Positions 18,303-27,316 of a stretch of 64,000 nt of DNA are shown here, one piece after another. The DNA is from Desulfogranum marinum (GTDB taxonomy: Bacteria; Desulfobacterota; Desulfobulbia; Desulfobulbales; Desulfobulbaceae). The first letter of the stretch is position 1; each line of letters starts with the position of its first letter. The stretch is from contig NZ_JAFFQD010000019.1 of NCBI RefSeq assembly GCF_016918565.1, positions 1 to 64,000 on the forward strand. The letters run 5' to 3'. The position numbers and the translations under genes are program-made. The notes beneath the pieces were generated by a model. It made no database searches. It saw only the letters and a list, made by a program, of their open reading frames with translations, and was not told where the DNA came from.

Positions 18303-18333
18303 CCCTTCAGCCAGAGGCTGAAGGGGGTTTTTC
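18303..18333 (+). terminator. Terminator after ilvC, possibly bidirectional
   Basis: Ten-bp stem CCCTTCAGCC / GGCTGAAGGG with loop AGA, followed by GGTTTTTC on the plus strand. On the minus strand the stem is followed by AGTTTTCTT, so it may also end putA transcripts. Confidence 0.85.
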
Positions 18334-18357
18334 TTACCTCATAGAGTTTTTCATCCA

Positions 18358-21300
18358 TCACTCAAAAGAGCGCCCCCCCAGATTGCCGTATCTGTGATAG
18401 TTATCACAGATGGACTGTTGCTGGAAATACTGGAGCAACTCCAGGCGCCCTTCCATAAACACCGGCGTCCTTGAAATATAAAAACCAATTTCGGCAGCAG
18501 CGGTAAATAATTCACCGGGCACCCGCTCCTGAGCAGCATACCGAATACGATCAATTGCCCCTATTCGCCCTGCCAATTCGCTATCGGTTTCCCGTAGTAC
18601 CTTTACCTCCTGTAAAAGCTGCCGCCCATAATGAGTTTCAAGAAACCCGGTCACACTATTTTCCAACGAAGTAGGTAGGCTCAGCGTTGTCCTACAGCCT
18701 GCCACCCTGGACGCTGCAATGCGGGCAAACGTTTCAAACGCGGAGTCTTGCGGATGAACGCGAATCACCATATTGGTAATCGGCCGGTAGCGCAGAATAT
18801 TATCCTGGCCCCGCAGATGAAAATAATCCTGCTCCTGACCAAAACGCGCTTCCATATTATAGAGATAGCTATTGACGGCACTGATCAATTTTTCCACGTC
18901 TTCTCTGATATCAGCCATTTTTCCCCACTGAATCAGCTGCCGCCACTCCTGCGCTAACTGCAACAACTGGTAATCTTGGCCGAGACGTTGCTCTGCAGGG
19001 TGTGCGACCTCTTCAACATGCATAAACTGGGCAACATAGTCAGGACTACCAGCCTTTATTCCCGGCCCCAGTGCGGATTTCCCCATTCCACCAAATGGCT
19101 GACGCAAAACAATGGCCCCGGTTGTACCGCGGTTAACGTACAGGTTGCCGGCAAAGATCTTCTCTTTCCAAATTTCCTGCTCCCGGTGATCCAGGGTTTC
19201 AATACCCGAGGTCAGGCCATACCCGGTCTGGTTAACCAGCGAGATGGCATGCTCCAGGTTATCGGCACGCATAACACCAAGCAGCGGTCCGAAAAACTCT
19301 GTCATGTGGGTGTAACTTCCCGGCTGCACGCCGTATTTAATCCCCGGAGACCAGATAAAGGGGTTGTCGTCAACCATTTCCGGTTCCAGTGCCCATTCTT
19401 CGCCGGATTCCAAGGTTGTCAACCCGCGCTTGAGATCTCCACTGGGCGGTTTAACCAGGGTTGCGATTTTGCTGCTGAACGTCCACGCAGGACCAACCTT
19501 CCAACTGGCCGCTGCATCTACCAGTTGCTGCCTGAAGTGCGGATCATCATAAATGGTCTTCTCCAGTACAAGCAGGCTGGTTGCGCTGCATTTCTGGCCG
19601 CAGTTACTGAAAGCTGAATGAATGACATTTTTAATGGCCTGGTCACGATCCGCCATATCGGTGACAATGGTAGCATTTTTACCGCCGGTTTCCGCTGCAA
19701 GATAGACTCCCGGCGTCTGCTTCAGAATCTGGAGACCTGTATCCGTCCCACCTGTGAGAATGATGAAGTCCACGTCCTCACTTGCCGTCAGTAGTGGGCC
19801 CACCTTTGCGCCGGAGCAGGGAACAAACTGGAGGGTATTCTTTGAAATGCCTGCACGCCAGAAGCACTGGCATAATTTCCATGCCGTCATCACCGCATCC
19901 GATGCAGGTTTAAATATCACCGTATTACCGGCTGCCAGCGCAGTCACCACTCCTCCGCAGGGGATGGCAATGGGAAAGTTCCAGGGAGAAATAACCAAAC
20001 CAACGCCCCGGCCTTTGACTTCTATATTCTCCATATCGTCAAGTTGTCTTGCGGTCAGAGGATAATATTCTGCAAAATCAATAGCCTCAGACACCTCCAC
20101 ATCGCCTTCCGTAAAAATCTTTCCAGTGTCGCCGGCTGCCGTACCCAACAATTCTCCTCGAGCTGCCCGCAATTCAAAAGCAGCCTTGGAAAGCGCCTCA
20201 TGCCGCTCCTTGGCAGATAATGCTCGCCAACCGTCAGGATCCTGCTTTGCCGTTTCAATGGCCTTATATGCGTCCTCTTTGTTTGCTAAAGCAAATTGGG
20301 CAACACACACCTGCTGCTGTGGATAGTTAGGATCAATCACATCCTTGATGTCACGACCCTCGTATACCTCCTCCCCGCCAATCACCACTGGAATCTGCAG
20401 AGGGGTATTGCCGGCTGATTGCTTATACTCCTCTCTGATACCCTCAGCCCACTTTCGATTGGCCGCCAGGGACCAATCAGTATCAGCCTCATTGACAAAT
20501 CGGTTGGAAAAATACGTGGAAGCCGACTCGGAAAAGGTTTCCGTTGACCGGTCCTGGATCCGATTGGGTCCGTCCTGCGCTTGCTCTTGATACGAACAGG
20601 AGCGGAGGAAACTCTTTTTAAGATAGGTCCATTCGTTGGAGCCTACAGAAAGATCCGGTGAATAGCGTAAAAAGTTTTCCGGCGCAGTATTCTCATCCAG
20701 GCGGCGAATAAGGTAGGCAATGGCATTAATGAATTCATCTTTCGAGGCCACCGGGGCATAGAGCAACACGTCACCGTCCCCCTCACTCAGGGCCCTGCGC
20801 ACATGATCAGCCATCCCTTCAAGCATCTCAAAATAGAAATAGGGATTCAGATTGTTTTTCTTGGCCAGTACAGCGGCATAGGCAAGTTCAAAAAGATTAT
20901 GGGAAGCAACGCCAAGATTGACGGCTTTAATATTCTCTTCCTCCATGCCATAGGTAACCATCCGCTTGTAATTGGCATCCACCTCAAGCTTGTTGTCGTA
21001 CGGAGCAAGCGGCCAGTTAAAGAGAGCTGATTCAAGTTTTTCCATCTCCATATTAGCGCCTTTCACGATTCTCAACTTGACCGGCGCACCACCGTTTGCA
21101 ACTCTCTCTTTAGCCCAGTCGGTCAGCTTTCGCTGCATCCCGAAACTGTCGGGCAGGTAGGCCTGGAGAACAATCCCACCGGAATAGTCTTTGAATTCTT
21201 CCTGACTCAACGTCTCAGTAAAAGCGGTATAGGTAATTTCCAGATCCCGGTACTCTTCCATATCCAGATTAACAAACTTAGGTACCTTGGTTCCATCGGG

Positions 21301-21957
21301 GCGCACAAAGTAATTAACCTTGGCTACTCGATAAATCGCAGCCAGTCTATCTTTTAAGATTGCAACAGTCTCGTCAAAGGCCAGAGAATTGATCTGGGAG
21401 TAGATGGTGGAAATTTTAATCGAAATATACTCAACATCCGGATCTTCCATATCTTTGATATAGGTTGCCAGACGATGGCCGGCTTCCTTTTCACCAAGAA
21501 CAGCCTCACCGAGATGATTGATGTTCATCCGGATGCCCTGACCTTTGCGCTTCTGCAGGTGAGCATGCAACTCTTTATGCTCTCCAGGAATAATAGCTCG
21601 ACTACTGCCTGCCCGCATCTGATCGATCATGGTCGGCACAGCCAGTGAAGAAAAATGTTTTCCCACCCCTTTAAACATCTGGATAAAAAGTTTTTCTATG
21701 CGACTGAAAAACTCGGGAACCCCTTCCTCATCAATCAGGTGGCTCATCTGATCTGCAACCCGCTTCGAGTTGTGCGATCGAAAACTCTGATCGATCATTT
21801 TACTGAGGAGTACCTTGTCATTAGGATTCGTCAGGAGCCTTTTCATCTGGTCCTGAATATGCTTCTCTTCCTTGGTTAACAGTTCATTGGCTCGGTTCTG
21901 CCATGATTCCGCCAATGCAACGGCCTGAGCATAGATTTCTTCATTGTGAGTAGCCAT
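18358..21957 (-). CDS. putA: Bifunctional proline dehydrogenase / P5C dehydrogenase
   Basis: 1199-aa PutA that oxidises proline to pyrroline-5-carboxylate (FAD) and then glutamate semialdehyde to glutamate (NAD). No N-terminal ribbon-helix-helix domain, so it is not an autorepressor. Residues about 60-470 are the proline dehydrogenase barrel (RIVKGANMEMEKLES, AYLIRRLDEN); about 500-1010 the aldehyde dehydrogenase, with Glu756 in LAAETGGKN and catalytic Cys790 in FSNCGQKCSA; the last about 180 residues form the C-terminal extension of type B PutAs. The second active site can use the P5C made by HypD. Upstream lies a repeat-rich leader, then the FadR-type regulator on the same strand. Alternative monofunctional roles are excluded by both intact active sites. 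Confidence 0.95.
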   Translation of the reverse strand: MATHNEEIYAQAVALAESWQNRANELLTKEEKHIQDQMKRLLTNPNDKVLLSKMIDQSFRSHNSKRVADQMSHLIDEEGVPEFFSRIEKLFIQMFKGVGKHFSSLAVPTMIDQMRAGSSRAIIPGEHKELHAHLQKRKGQGIRMNINHLGEAVLGEKEAGHRLATYIKDMEDPDVEYISIKISTIYSQINSLAFDETVAILKDRLAAIYRVAKVNYFVRPDGTKVPKFVNLDMEEYRDLEITYTAFTETLSQEEFKDYSGGIVLQAYLPDSFGMQRKLTDWAKERVANGGAPVKLRIVKGANMEMEKLESALFNWPLAPYDNKLEVDANYKRMVTYGMEEENIKAVNLGVASHNLFELAYAAVLAKKNNLNPYFYFEMLEGMADHVRRALSEGDGDVLLYAPVASKDEFINAIAYLIRRLDENTAPENFLRYSPDLSVGSNEWTYLKKSFLRSCSYQEQAQDGPNRIQDRSTETFSESASTYFSNRFVNEADTDWSLAANRKWAEGIREEYKQSAGNTPLQIPVVIGGEEVYEGRDIKDVIDPNYPQQQVCVAQFALANKEDAYKAIETAKQDPDGWRALSAKERHEALSKAAFELRAARGELLGTAAGDTGKIFTEGDVEVSEAIDFAEYYPLTARQLDDMENIEVKGRGVGLVISPWNFPIAIPCGGVVTALAAGNTVIFKPASDAVMTAWKLCQCFWRAGISKNTLQFVPCSGAKVGPLLTASEDVDFIILTGGTDTGLQILKQTPGVYLAAETGGKNATIVTDMADRDQAIKNVIHSAFSNCGQKCSATSLLVLEKTIYDDPHFRQQLVDAAASWKVGPAWTFSSKIATLVKPPSGDLKRGLTTLESGEEWALEPEMVDDNPFIWSPGIKYGVQPGSYTHMTEFFGPLLGVMRADNLEHAISLVNQTGYGLTSGIETLDHREQEIWKEKIFAGNLYVNRGTTGAIVLRQPFGGMGKSALGPGIKAGSPDYVAQFMHVEEVAHPAEQRLGQDYQLLQLAQEWRQLIQWGKMADIREDVEKLISAVNSYLYNMEARFGQEQDYFHLRGQDNILRYRPITNMVIRVHPQDSAFETFARIAASRVAGCRTTLSLPTSLENSVTGFLETHYGRQLLQEVKVLRETDSELAGRIGAIDRIRYAAQERVPGELFTAAAEIGFYISRTPVFMEGRLELLQYFQQQSICDNYHRYGNLGGRSFE

Positions 21958-21994
21958 CCTGAAACTCCCTTCAGCTCTATACGGATTACAGTTA

Positions 21995-22009
21995 AATGGG
22001 TTAAACTAG
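21995..22009. promoter_or_regulatory. Possible degenerate FadR-type half-site upstream of putA
   Basis: AATGGGTTAAACTAG shares the 8-mer GGTTAAAC with the perfect palindrome at 23017-23031 in the regulator promoter. It lies 38 bases upstream of the putA start. Only one half is well conserved. Confidence 0.25.
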
Positions 22010-22130
22010 CCCGACTTTCCCATAAAATTTTTAATTTTAAACTCAACCAATTGATATTATTGCTTAATGAGTAGTTGCATATTTGACAGTCTGTTTTTCG
22101 CTTTAAATCAAAAATTTTCCCCTTCGGGTC

Positions 22131-22240
22131 AATAAATTTTTTCGCAGGATCTGCGTTAGAAACCACTTGCGGTAGTTTACTATCGGAGTCTACGCTTACC
22201 TGCTGCGCGGCTTGTGCCTTGCCCTGCGAAAAACTTTATT
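22131..22240. repeat. 110-bp element with 18-bp terminal inverted repeats (MITE-like)
   Basis: Ends at 22131-22148 (AATAAATTTTTTCGCAGG) and 22223-22240 pair over 17 of 18 positions. The interior includes a 23-base block (22181-22203) that recurs inverted at 41064-41086. No coding capacity. It lies between the regulator gene and putA and would be in the putA leader. Could be a non-autonomous mobile element or a structured RNA. Confidence 0.5.
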
Positions 22241-22255
22241 GATGAGAAATCCGGT

Positions 22256-22978
22256 CTAGCGTTTCTTCTGTTTCATATATTCGGCAAAACGGCGTACATG
22301 CTTCTTTGCCATCCTGCTTGCAGTTTCACTGTCATGATTAGCAATTGCGTCAACAATAACGCGCAGATCCTGGTAGTTTTCCTCCAGTTCATGAGGCCCT
22401 ACAAATAAAAACTTGTCATAGTACCGGCCAATATTTGTATGCACACTGGTGAGAACAAAACTATACAGTGGATTACCCGCAATTTTGGCAATGGCTTGAT
22501 GGACTTTTTCATCCACGCGAACAAAGCTGCCCCATTCTTTTATACCCTGTTCACGGCATTTCCCGGCTTCTTCCATCAGTGCCTCAAGCTCTTTGCAGTC
22601 CAAAGCAGATGCCCGCTGTGCTGCCAACCCACTCACGGCGCCCTCCACTCCTTCACGAAATTCAGCCAAATGTTCCAGAGAAACAGCATCCGACTGAATG
22701 AGCATGGCAAGGTTTTCTGCGATAAGCTCAGCGTTGGCATCCTTGACAAACGCACCGCCGCCGGCACCAAGACGAATTTCAATAAGGCTCTTCTGCTCTA
22801 ATATACGTAATGCTTCCCGCAAGGTTCCCCTGCTGGTCTGGAACATTTCACACAGGTGTCGCTCAGCAGGCAGCTTATTCCCCTTGGGTATTTCACCACT
22901 GAGAATGGCTGTCTGGATCTGATCCACGACATCCTGATAAACACGTTTTTGCTCGGCCTTATGGAAGATATTTTTCAT
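22256..22978 (-). CDS. GntR/FadR-family regulator with FCD domain
   Basis: 240 aa. The N-terminal winged helix (about 10-75, IQTAILSGEIPKGNKLPAER, then TSRGTLREALRILEQKSLIE) is typical of GntR; the C-terminal all-helical FCD domain (about 95-225) has FREGVEGAVSGLAAQRA, VDEKVHQAIAKIAGNPL and MAKKHVRRFAEYM, which in relatives binds a metal and a carboxylate ligand. It is divergent from livKHMGF and precedes putA on the same strand. Its own promoter carries a perfect operator palindrome between -35 and -10, implying autorepression. Candidate ligands are the LIV-transported amino acid or a proline catabolite (inference). Confidence 0.88.
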   Translation of the reverse strand: MKNIFHKAEQKRVYQDVVDQIQTAILSGEIPKGNKLPAERHLCEMFQTSRGTLREALRILEQKSLIEIRLGAGGGAFVKDANAELIAENLAMLIQSDAVSLEHLAEFREGVEGAVSGLAAQRASALDCKELEALMEEAGKCREQGIKEWGSFVRVDEKVHQAIAKIAGNPLYSFVLTSVHTNIGRYYDKFLFVGPHELEENYQDLRVIVDAIANHDSETASRMAKKHVRRFAEYMKQKKR

Positions 22979-23011
22979 TGGTTGCTTGACACAAGTAAAA
23001 TTTTTTATAAC

Positions 23012-23039
23012 ATTATAATGGTTAAACCATTGATGTCAA
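23012..23039 (-). promoter_or_regulatory. Promoter of the FadR-type regulator
   Basis: On the minus strand TTGACA (23034-23039) and TATAAT (23012-23017) are both perfect consensus hexamers with 16-base spacing. Transcription would begin near 23005, 27 bases before the start codon. Confidence 0.75.
23017..23031. promoter_or_regulatory. FadR-type operator between -35 and -10
   Basis: Perfect 15-base palindrome AATGGTT-A-AACCATT containing the TGGT-N3-ACCA pattern typical of FadR-subfamily sites. It fills the promoter spacer, so binding would block RNA polymerase. Confidence 0.7.
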
Positions 23040-23394
23040 TGAAATGCGCCACCAATCCAGACAAAATGTTAGCAGGCGCAAGCAGTACTACAAAGTATTT
23101 GCCATAAGAATTGCTTCAGAAGCGCATAATCCGGTTTGAAAAAGAGGGGGTACCAACATCGGCGATGTTTCAACCAAAGTGACATATAGGCGAAATTGCA
23201 GGGGCACCCTGCTGATAAATTTATACAGCAAAAAAGTAAAGAATATAATATCAGTAGAGTCGCTGTATGCAGTTTACGACAACCTTTTAAGAGCAAAAAG
23301 CTTAAAAATCTGTAGGGAAGACGAAAATTAAATAACAGTACGTTACCACTTAGACTGAACTACAGATAAACAAACACTTGACGTGGAGGAAAGT
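23040..23394. other. Leader region of the liv operon
   Basis: About 355 bases between the regulator promoter and livK. AT-rich. It must contain the livK promoter, but I cannot place a convincing -35/-10 pair. The SD GGAGGAA at 23383-23390 precedes livK. No gene seen. Confidence 0.4.
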
Positions 23395-24525
23395 ATGTTG
23401 CGAAAAAGAGCTTTGTTTATGTCTTTACTGAGTTTTTCCCTTTTTGCGGGAACAGTAAATGCCGAAGATGTACTGAAAGTGGGTGTTCAAGCGCCGATCA
23501 CCGGCAGCTATGCCAATGAAGGACAGGGTATTGAAAACGGTGTTCGCCTGCTGGCCGAACAAATCAATGCCAAGGGCGGTGTGCTCGGTAAAAAGATTGA
23601 AGTTATTACCTGCGATGATCAGGGAACCGCAATGGCTGCAGCGATTTGCGCCAAAGACCTGGTCAACAAAGGCGTCAAAATGGTTATTGGTTCCTACACT
23701 TCCACCTGCGCTGAAGCTGCGCAAAAAACATACTTCAAAGCCGGTGTACTGCAAACTTCGGACGGCACCGCCGACAGCCTGACCGAAAAGGGTTATTGGA
23801 CCTTCCTGCGAAACTCCTTTCCAAACAGTGCGGAAGCCGAATTCGCAGCCAAATACCTGGTTGAAGTCAAAAAGTACCAGCGTATTGTTGTTCTCTCCGA
23901 CTTCTCCACCTATGCCGACGGTCTGGCTAACGCCACTGAAGAGGCAATCAAGAAGCTGGGCGGCAACGTTGTTTCGCGCGACAAAATCAAGGCTGACTCC
24001 CAGAACTTCACCCCGGTCCTGACCAATATCAAGTCCAAAAAACCTGACGCTATCTTCTTCGCCGGATACTATTCGGATGGCGGTCTGCTGCGTGCCCAGC
24101 AGGTTGCTCTCGGCATCAAGGCCGACTTCTACGGCGGCGACGCCAACGATAACCCAGACTTTGTCAAGCTGGCCGGTTCTGCTGCCAAGGACGCTTTCAT
24201 CATTAACGTTCCTGAGCCCGCTGCCCTGCCGACTCCTATTGCCAAATCCTTCATCGCCGATTACCAGGCAAAATACGGTGAAATGCCTCCATCCATCTGG
24301 GGTCTGATGAATATCGACGGCATGCGCGCCATCATCCACGCCATGGAACAAAACGGCGACTTTGACACCAAAAAAGCCGCTGATTACCTGCACAACATGG
24401 ACAAGCCTCTGGACGGCATCACCGGTCCCATCGCCTTTGCCAAGGATGGAAACCGCAAGGGCGGCGCCTACGTCGTCAAGCGCATCCAGGAAGACGGCAG
24501 CTATTCAAACGAGTACGTTCAATAG
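23395..24525 (+). CDS. livK: Branched-chain amino acid-type ABC transporter receptor (LivK/J family)
   Basis: Periplasmic type I binding protein (Peripla_BP_6), 376 aa from the ATG at 23395, which has GGAGGAA six bases upstream; a GTG four codons earlier overlaps that site. Signal peptide residues 1-24 ending FAGTVNAED. Family motifs: VQAPITGSYANEGQGIENGV, EVITCDDQGTAMAAAICAKDLV and DAIFFAGYYSDGGLLRAQQ. Members bind Leu/Ile/Val but also proline, other amino acids, amides or urea. The nearby putA and hypD make proline or hydroxyproline plausible ligands (inference). A hairpin separates it from livH. Confidence 0.92.
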   Translation: MLRKRALFMSLLSFSLFAGTVNAEDVLKVGVQAPITGSYANEGQGIENGVRLLAEQINAKGGVLGKKIEVITCDDQGTAMAAAICAKDLVNKGVKMVIGSYTSTCAEAAQKTYFKAGVLQTSDGTADSLTEKGYWTFLRNSFPNSAEAEFAAKYLVEVKKYQRIVVLSDFSTYADGLANATEEAIKKLGGNVVSRDKIKADSQNFTPVLTNIKSKKPDAIFFAGYYSDGGLLRAQQVALGIKADFYGGDANDNPDFVKLAGSAAKDAFIINVPEPAALPTPIAKSFIADYQAKYGEMPPSIWGLMNIDGMRAIIHAMEQNGDFDTKKAADYLHNMDKPLDGITGPIAFAKDGNRKGGAYVVKRIQEDGSYSNEYVQ

Positions 24526-24543
24526 CTGACGCATCGTTACACA

Positions 24544-24573
24544 AAGGGCGGGAGAAACTTTTCTCCTGCCCTT
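24544..24573 (+). terminator. Hairpin between livK and livH
   Basis: Stem AAGGGCGGGAGAA / TTCTCCTGCCCTT with loop ACTT (one mismatch or wobble), 19 bases after the livK stop and lacking a full U-tract. Probably lowers expression of membrane genes relative to the receptor. Confidence 0.6.
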
Positions 24574-24697
24574 GCTTTGCCCTGAAATCACCACCAGAAA
24601 AAACCGGAACCTCTGCCCTTCAGGCGCGAGTAGAGGACAAAGCCCTCCTCCCCTGGCTCTAGAAAGGCAGCAGTCATCAACCCCGGAGAAATTTTTT

Positions 24698-25594
24698 ATG
24701 GACATTTTTCTGCAACAGCTTGCTAACGGCCTGACCATCGGCAGCATGTTTGCCCTGGTTGCGCTCGGCTATACCATGGTTTACGGCGTCATGAAGCTGA
24801 TCAACTTTGCTCACGGCGACATGGTCGCGGCCTCAGCCTTTGTTGGCCTGACCATCTATACCCATGTCATGGGCCAAGCCACATCGCTCTTTGCCGTCAT
24901 TGCCATTTTCCTACTCTCTGCCGCTTCCATGGCCTGCGTCGGTATTATTCTCGAACGGGTCGCTTACCGCCCGCTGCGCACTGCCCCCAGACTCTCGGCC
25001 GTGGTTTCTGCCCTGGGTGCCTCAATGATCATCCAGAATGGTATCATGCTCATCTGGGGACCGCGCATGCGTATATTCCCAGAACTGGTACCGCAGGTTT
25101 ACTGGGATTTCGGCGGCGTTGTCATCAGCCTGATCCAGGTCATCATCCTGATCCTGTCCTTGGTTCTGATGGTTGCCCTTTACCTGTTCGTCGAAAAAAC
25201 CCGCATGGGCGCAGCCATCCGGGCCTCATCAATCGATCAGGATGCAGCTAGACTCATGGGGATCAACGTCAACAACGTCATTGCCCTGATCTTTATCATC
25301 GGCTCCTCCCTCGGTGCTGTCGGCGGTCTGTTCATAGGGCTCTACTATCGCGGCATCACCTTCAACATGGGCTGGCAGTACGGCCTCTACGCCTTTATCG
25401 CGGCGATCATGGGCGGCATCGGCAACATTCCCGGCGCCATGCTCGGTGGCATGCTCCTCGGCCTGTTCAATGCCTTTATCTCCGGCTATGTTTCCAGTAC
25501 CTGGGCCGACGCCTTTACCTTTATCCTGTTGATCGTAATCCTGATTGTCCGTCCCACCGGTATTCTTGGTGAGCGGGTTGCGGAGAAAGTCTGA
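24698..25594 (+). CDS. livH: Branched-chain amino acid-type ABC permease (LivH)
   Basis: Inner-membrane permease, 298 aa from the ATG at 24698 with GGAGAA upstream. Begins MDIFLQQLANGLTIGSMFAL, the usual LivH N-terminus; later GYTMVYGVMKLINFAHGD, RASSIDQDAARLMGIN (cytoplasmic coupling loop contacting the ATPases) and IMGGIGNIPGAMLGGMLLGL. Eight predicted helices. Its TGA overlaps the livM ATG by one base. Confidence 0.95.
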   Translation: MDIFLQQLANGLTIGSMFALVALGYTMVYGVMKLINFAHGDMVAASAFVGLTIYTHVMGQATSLFAVIAIFLLSAASMACVGIILERVAYRPLRTAPRLSAVVSALGASMIIQNGIMLIWGPRMRIFPELVPQVYWDFGGVVISLIQVIILILSLVLMVALYLFVEKTRMGAAIRASSIDQDAARLMGINVNNVIALIFIIGSSLGAVGGLFIGLYYRGITFNMGWQYGLYAFIAAIMGGIGNIPGAMLGGMLLGLFNAFISGYVSSTWADAFTFILLIVILIVRPTGILGERVAEKV

Positions 25595-26550
25595 TGGAAA
25601 TACTCAAACGTTTCAGCCTTCCTGTCTTTATTGTTTTGATGGCAATCCTGCCTCACCTGCTTAACGATCGCTGGCAGGCGGTCGCCATCACCTTTCTGGT
25701 GTTCACGGTCGTGGCCCTGTCCCAAGACATTATTCTCGGTAAGAGCGGTATGTTCCATATGGGACAAGCCCTGTTTTTCGGCATGGGTGCCTATGCCACG
25801 GCCATCCTCAACAACCAATTCGGCTGGCCGATTCTTGCCACCATCCCGGTCGCCATCCTGGTTCCGGCCCTGTTCGGTATTCTGCTTGCAGGCCCCATCG
25901 TTCACTTGCGCGGTGACTACCTGCTGGTCGTCACCATTGGCTTCAATATCGTCTTCGTGCAGGTTCTACAAAACAATCTCGGCGGTGTCACCGGCGGCCC
26001 CAACGGCATCTTCGGCATCGATTCCTTAAGCTTTTTCGGCACTGAGTTGATGAGCCAGATCGCAGTCTATTATTTTGCCTTTATCGTGCTGCTTATTACC
26101 TTCTGGGTCATGCACAATCTTGAGGGCAGCAAGGCGGGCCGCGCTCTGCACTATTTGCGCGAAGATCCGCTGGCAGCTGAAAGTATCGGCATTAACACCC
26201 GCGTATACAAAATTTTCGCCTTCAGCCTGGGTGCCGGTCTGGCCGGCCTGGCCGGAACCGTTTTTGCCACCCAGTACGCAGCGGTCAGTCCTGAAGCCTT
26301 CGACTTTATCCAGTCAGTCCTTTTCTTCAGCATTGTCATCGTGGGCGGTTCTTCGATTCCGGGAATCCTGCTCGGGGTGTTCGTGATGTTCGTTCTGCCC
26401 GAGATTTTCCGCGAGTTTGCGACTTGGCGTTATTTCATCTTTGGCTTTGCAATGATCCTGGCAATGATTCTGCGTCCCCGTGGCATCGTCCCAGCCACCT
26501 TTGGCAAAATTCCAAAGTTTTTGATCAAGGGAGGCAGCCATGGCGCATAA
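25594..26550 (+). CDS. livM: Branched-chain amino acid-type ABC permease (LivM)
   Basis: Second permease subunit, 318 aa, without the long N-terminal extension of E. coli LivM. Conserved segments: LSQDIILGKSGMFHMGQALFF, GPIVHLRGDYLLVVTIGF, TGGPNGIFGI and the coupling loop LHYLREDPLAAESIGINTR. Overlaps livG by 11 bases. Confidence 0.95.
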   Translation: MEILKRFSLPVFIVLMAILPHLLNDRWQAVAITFLVFTVVALSQDIILGKSGMFHMGQALFFGMGAYATAILNNQFGWPILATIPVAILVPALFGILLAGPIVHLRGDYLLVVTIGFNIVFVQVLQNNLGGVTGGPNGIFGIDSLSFFGTELMSQIAVYYFAFIVLLITFWVMHNLEGSKAGRALHYLREDPLAAESIGINTRVYKIFAFSLGAGLAGLAGTVFATQYAAVSPEAFDFIQSVLFFSIVIVGGSSIPGILLGVFVMFVLPEIFREFATWRYFIFGFAMILAMILRPRGIVPATFGKIPKFLIKGGSHGA

Positions 26551-27316
26551 TGAACTGATCCTGACCAACGTCACCAAACGCTTCGGCGGCCTGACCGCTG
26601 TCGATGACCTGACCATGAAGGTCGAAGACGGCCAGATCTACGGCATCATCGGCCCAAACGGAGCCGGCAAGACCACGGTCTTCAACTGCATTACCGGTAT
26701 CTACAAATCAGAAGAGGGCTCGGTTAACTGGCGCGGCGAGGAGATTCGCGGCCTGACCCCGTACCAGATTGTTGACCGCGGCATTGTCCGAACCTTTCAA
26801 ACCATCCGTCTATTCAGCCAGATGTCAGTGGCCGAGAACATCATGAGTGGCCGCCACATCAAGAGCAAGCAGAGCTGGTGGCACGGCATTATCCCCACGC
26901 CGGGAAAGGCTCGTGACGAGATGGAGAACTGGAAGAAGGTCGAGGAACAGCTCGATTTCTTCAAGCTGAGCGAATTTGCCGCCACGCCAGTAGGATCCCT
27001 GCCCTACGGCATTCAGCGCCGGGTCGAGATGGCCAGGGCCATGGCGGTCAATCCGACCCTGCTGATCCTTGACGAACCGGCTGCCGGGCTCAATGACAAA
27101 GAAACTCTGGGACTACTTGAAACGATCTTCAAGATCCGTGACAAAGGGGTCACCGTGTTGCTGATTGAACACGACATGGATATGGTCATGGAGGTGACTG
27201 ACTACCTAACGGTCATCAACTTCGGCCGCAAGATCGCCGAAGGAACACCGACTGAGATCCAAAAGGACCCGGCCGTTATCGAGGCCTATCTTGGAAGTGA
27301 GGATGACGATGAGTAA
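26540..27316 (+). CDS. livG: ABC transporter ATPase LivG
   Basis: Cytoplasmic ATP-binding subunit, 258 aa. Walker A GPNGAGKTT (about 38-46), Q-loop in GIVRTFQTIRLF, signature LPYGIQRRVEMARAM (variant of LSGGQ), Walker B LLILDEPAAGLN and switch His in VLLIEHDMDMVM. The characteristic LivG C-terminal tail GRKIAEGTPTEIQKDPAVIE followed by AYLG is present. Confidence 0.96.
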   Translation: MAHNELILTNVTKRFGGLTAVDDLTMKVEDGQIYGIIGPNGAGKTTVFNCITGIYKSEEGSVNWRGEEIRGLTPYQIVDRGIVRTFQTIRLFSQMSVAENIMSGRHIKSKQSWWHGIIPTPGKARDEMENWKKVEEQLDFFKLSEFAATPVGSLPYGIQRRVEMARAMAVNPTLLILDEPAAGLNDKETLGLLETIFKIRDKGVTVLLIEHDMDMVMEVTDYLTVINFGRKIAEGTPTEIQKDPAVIEAYLGSEDDDE

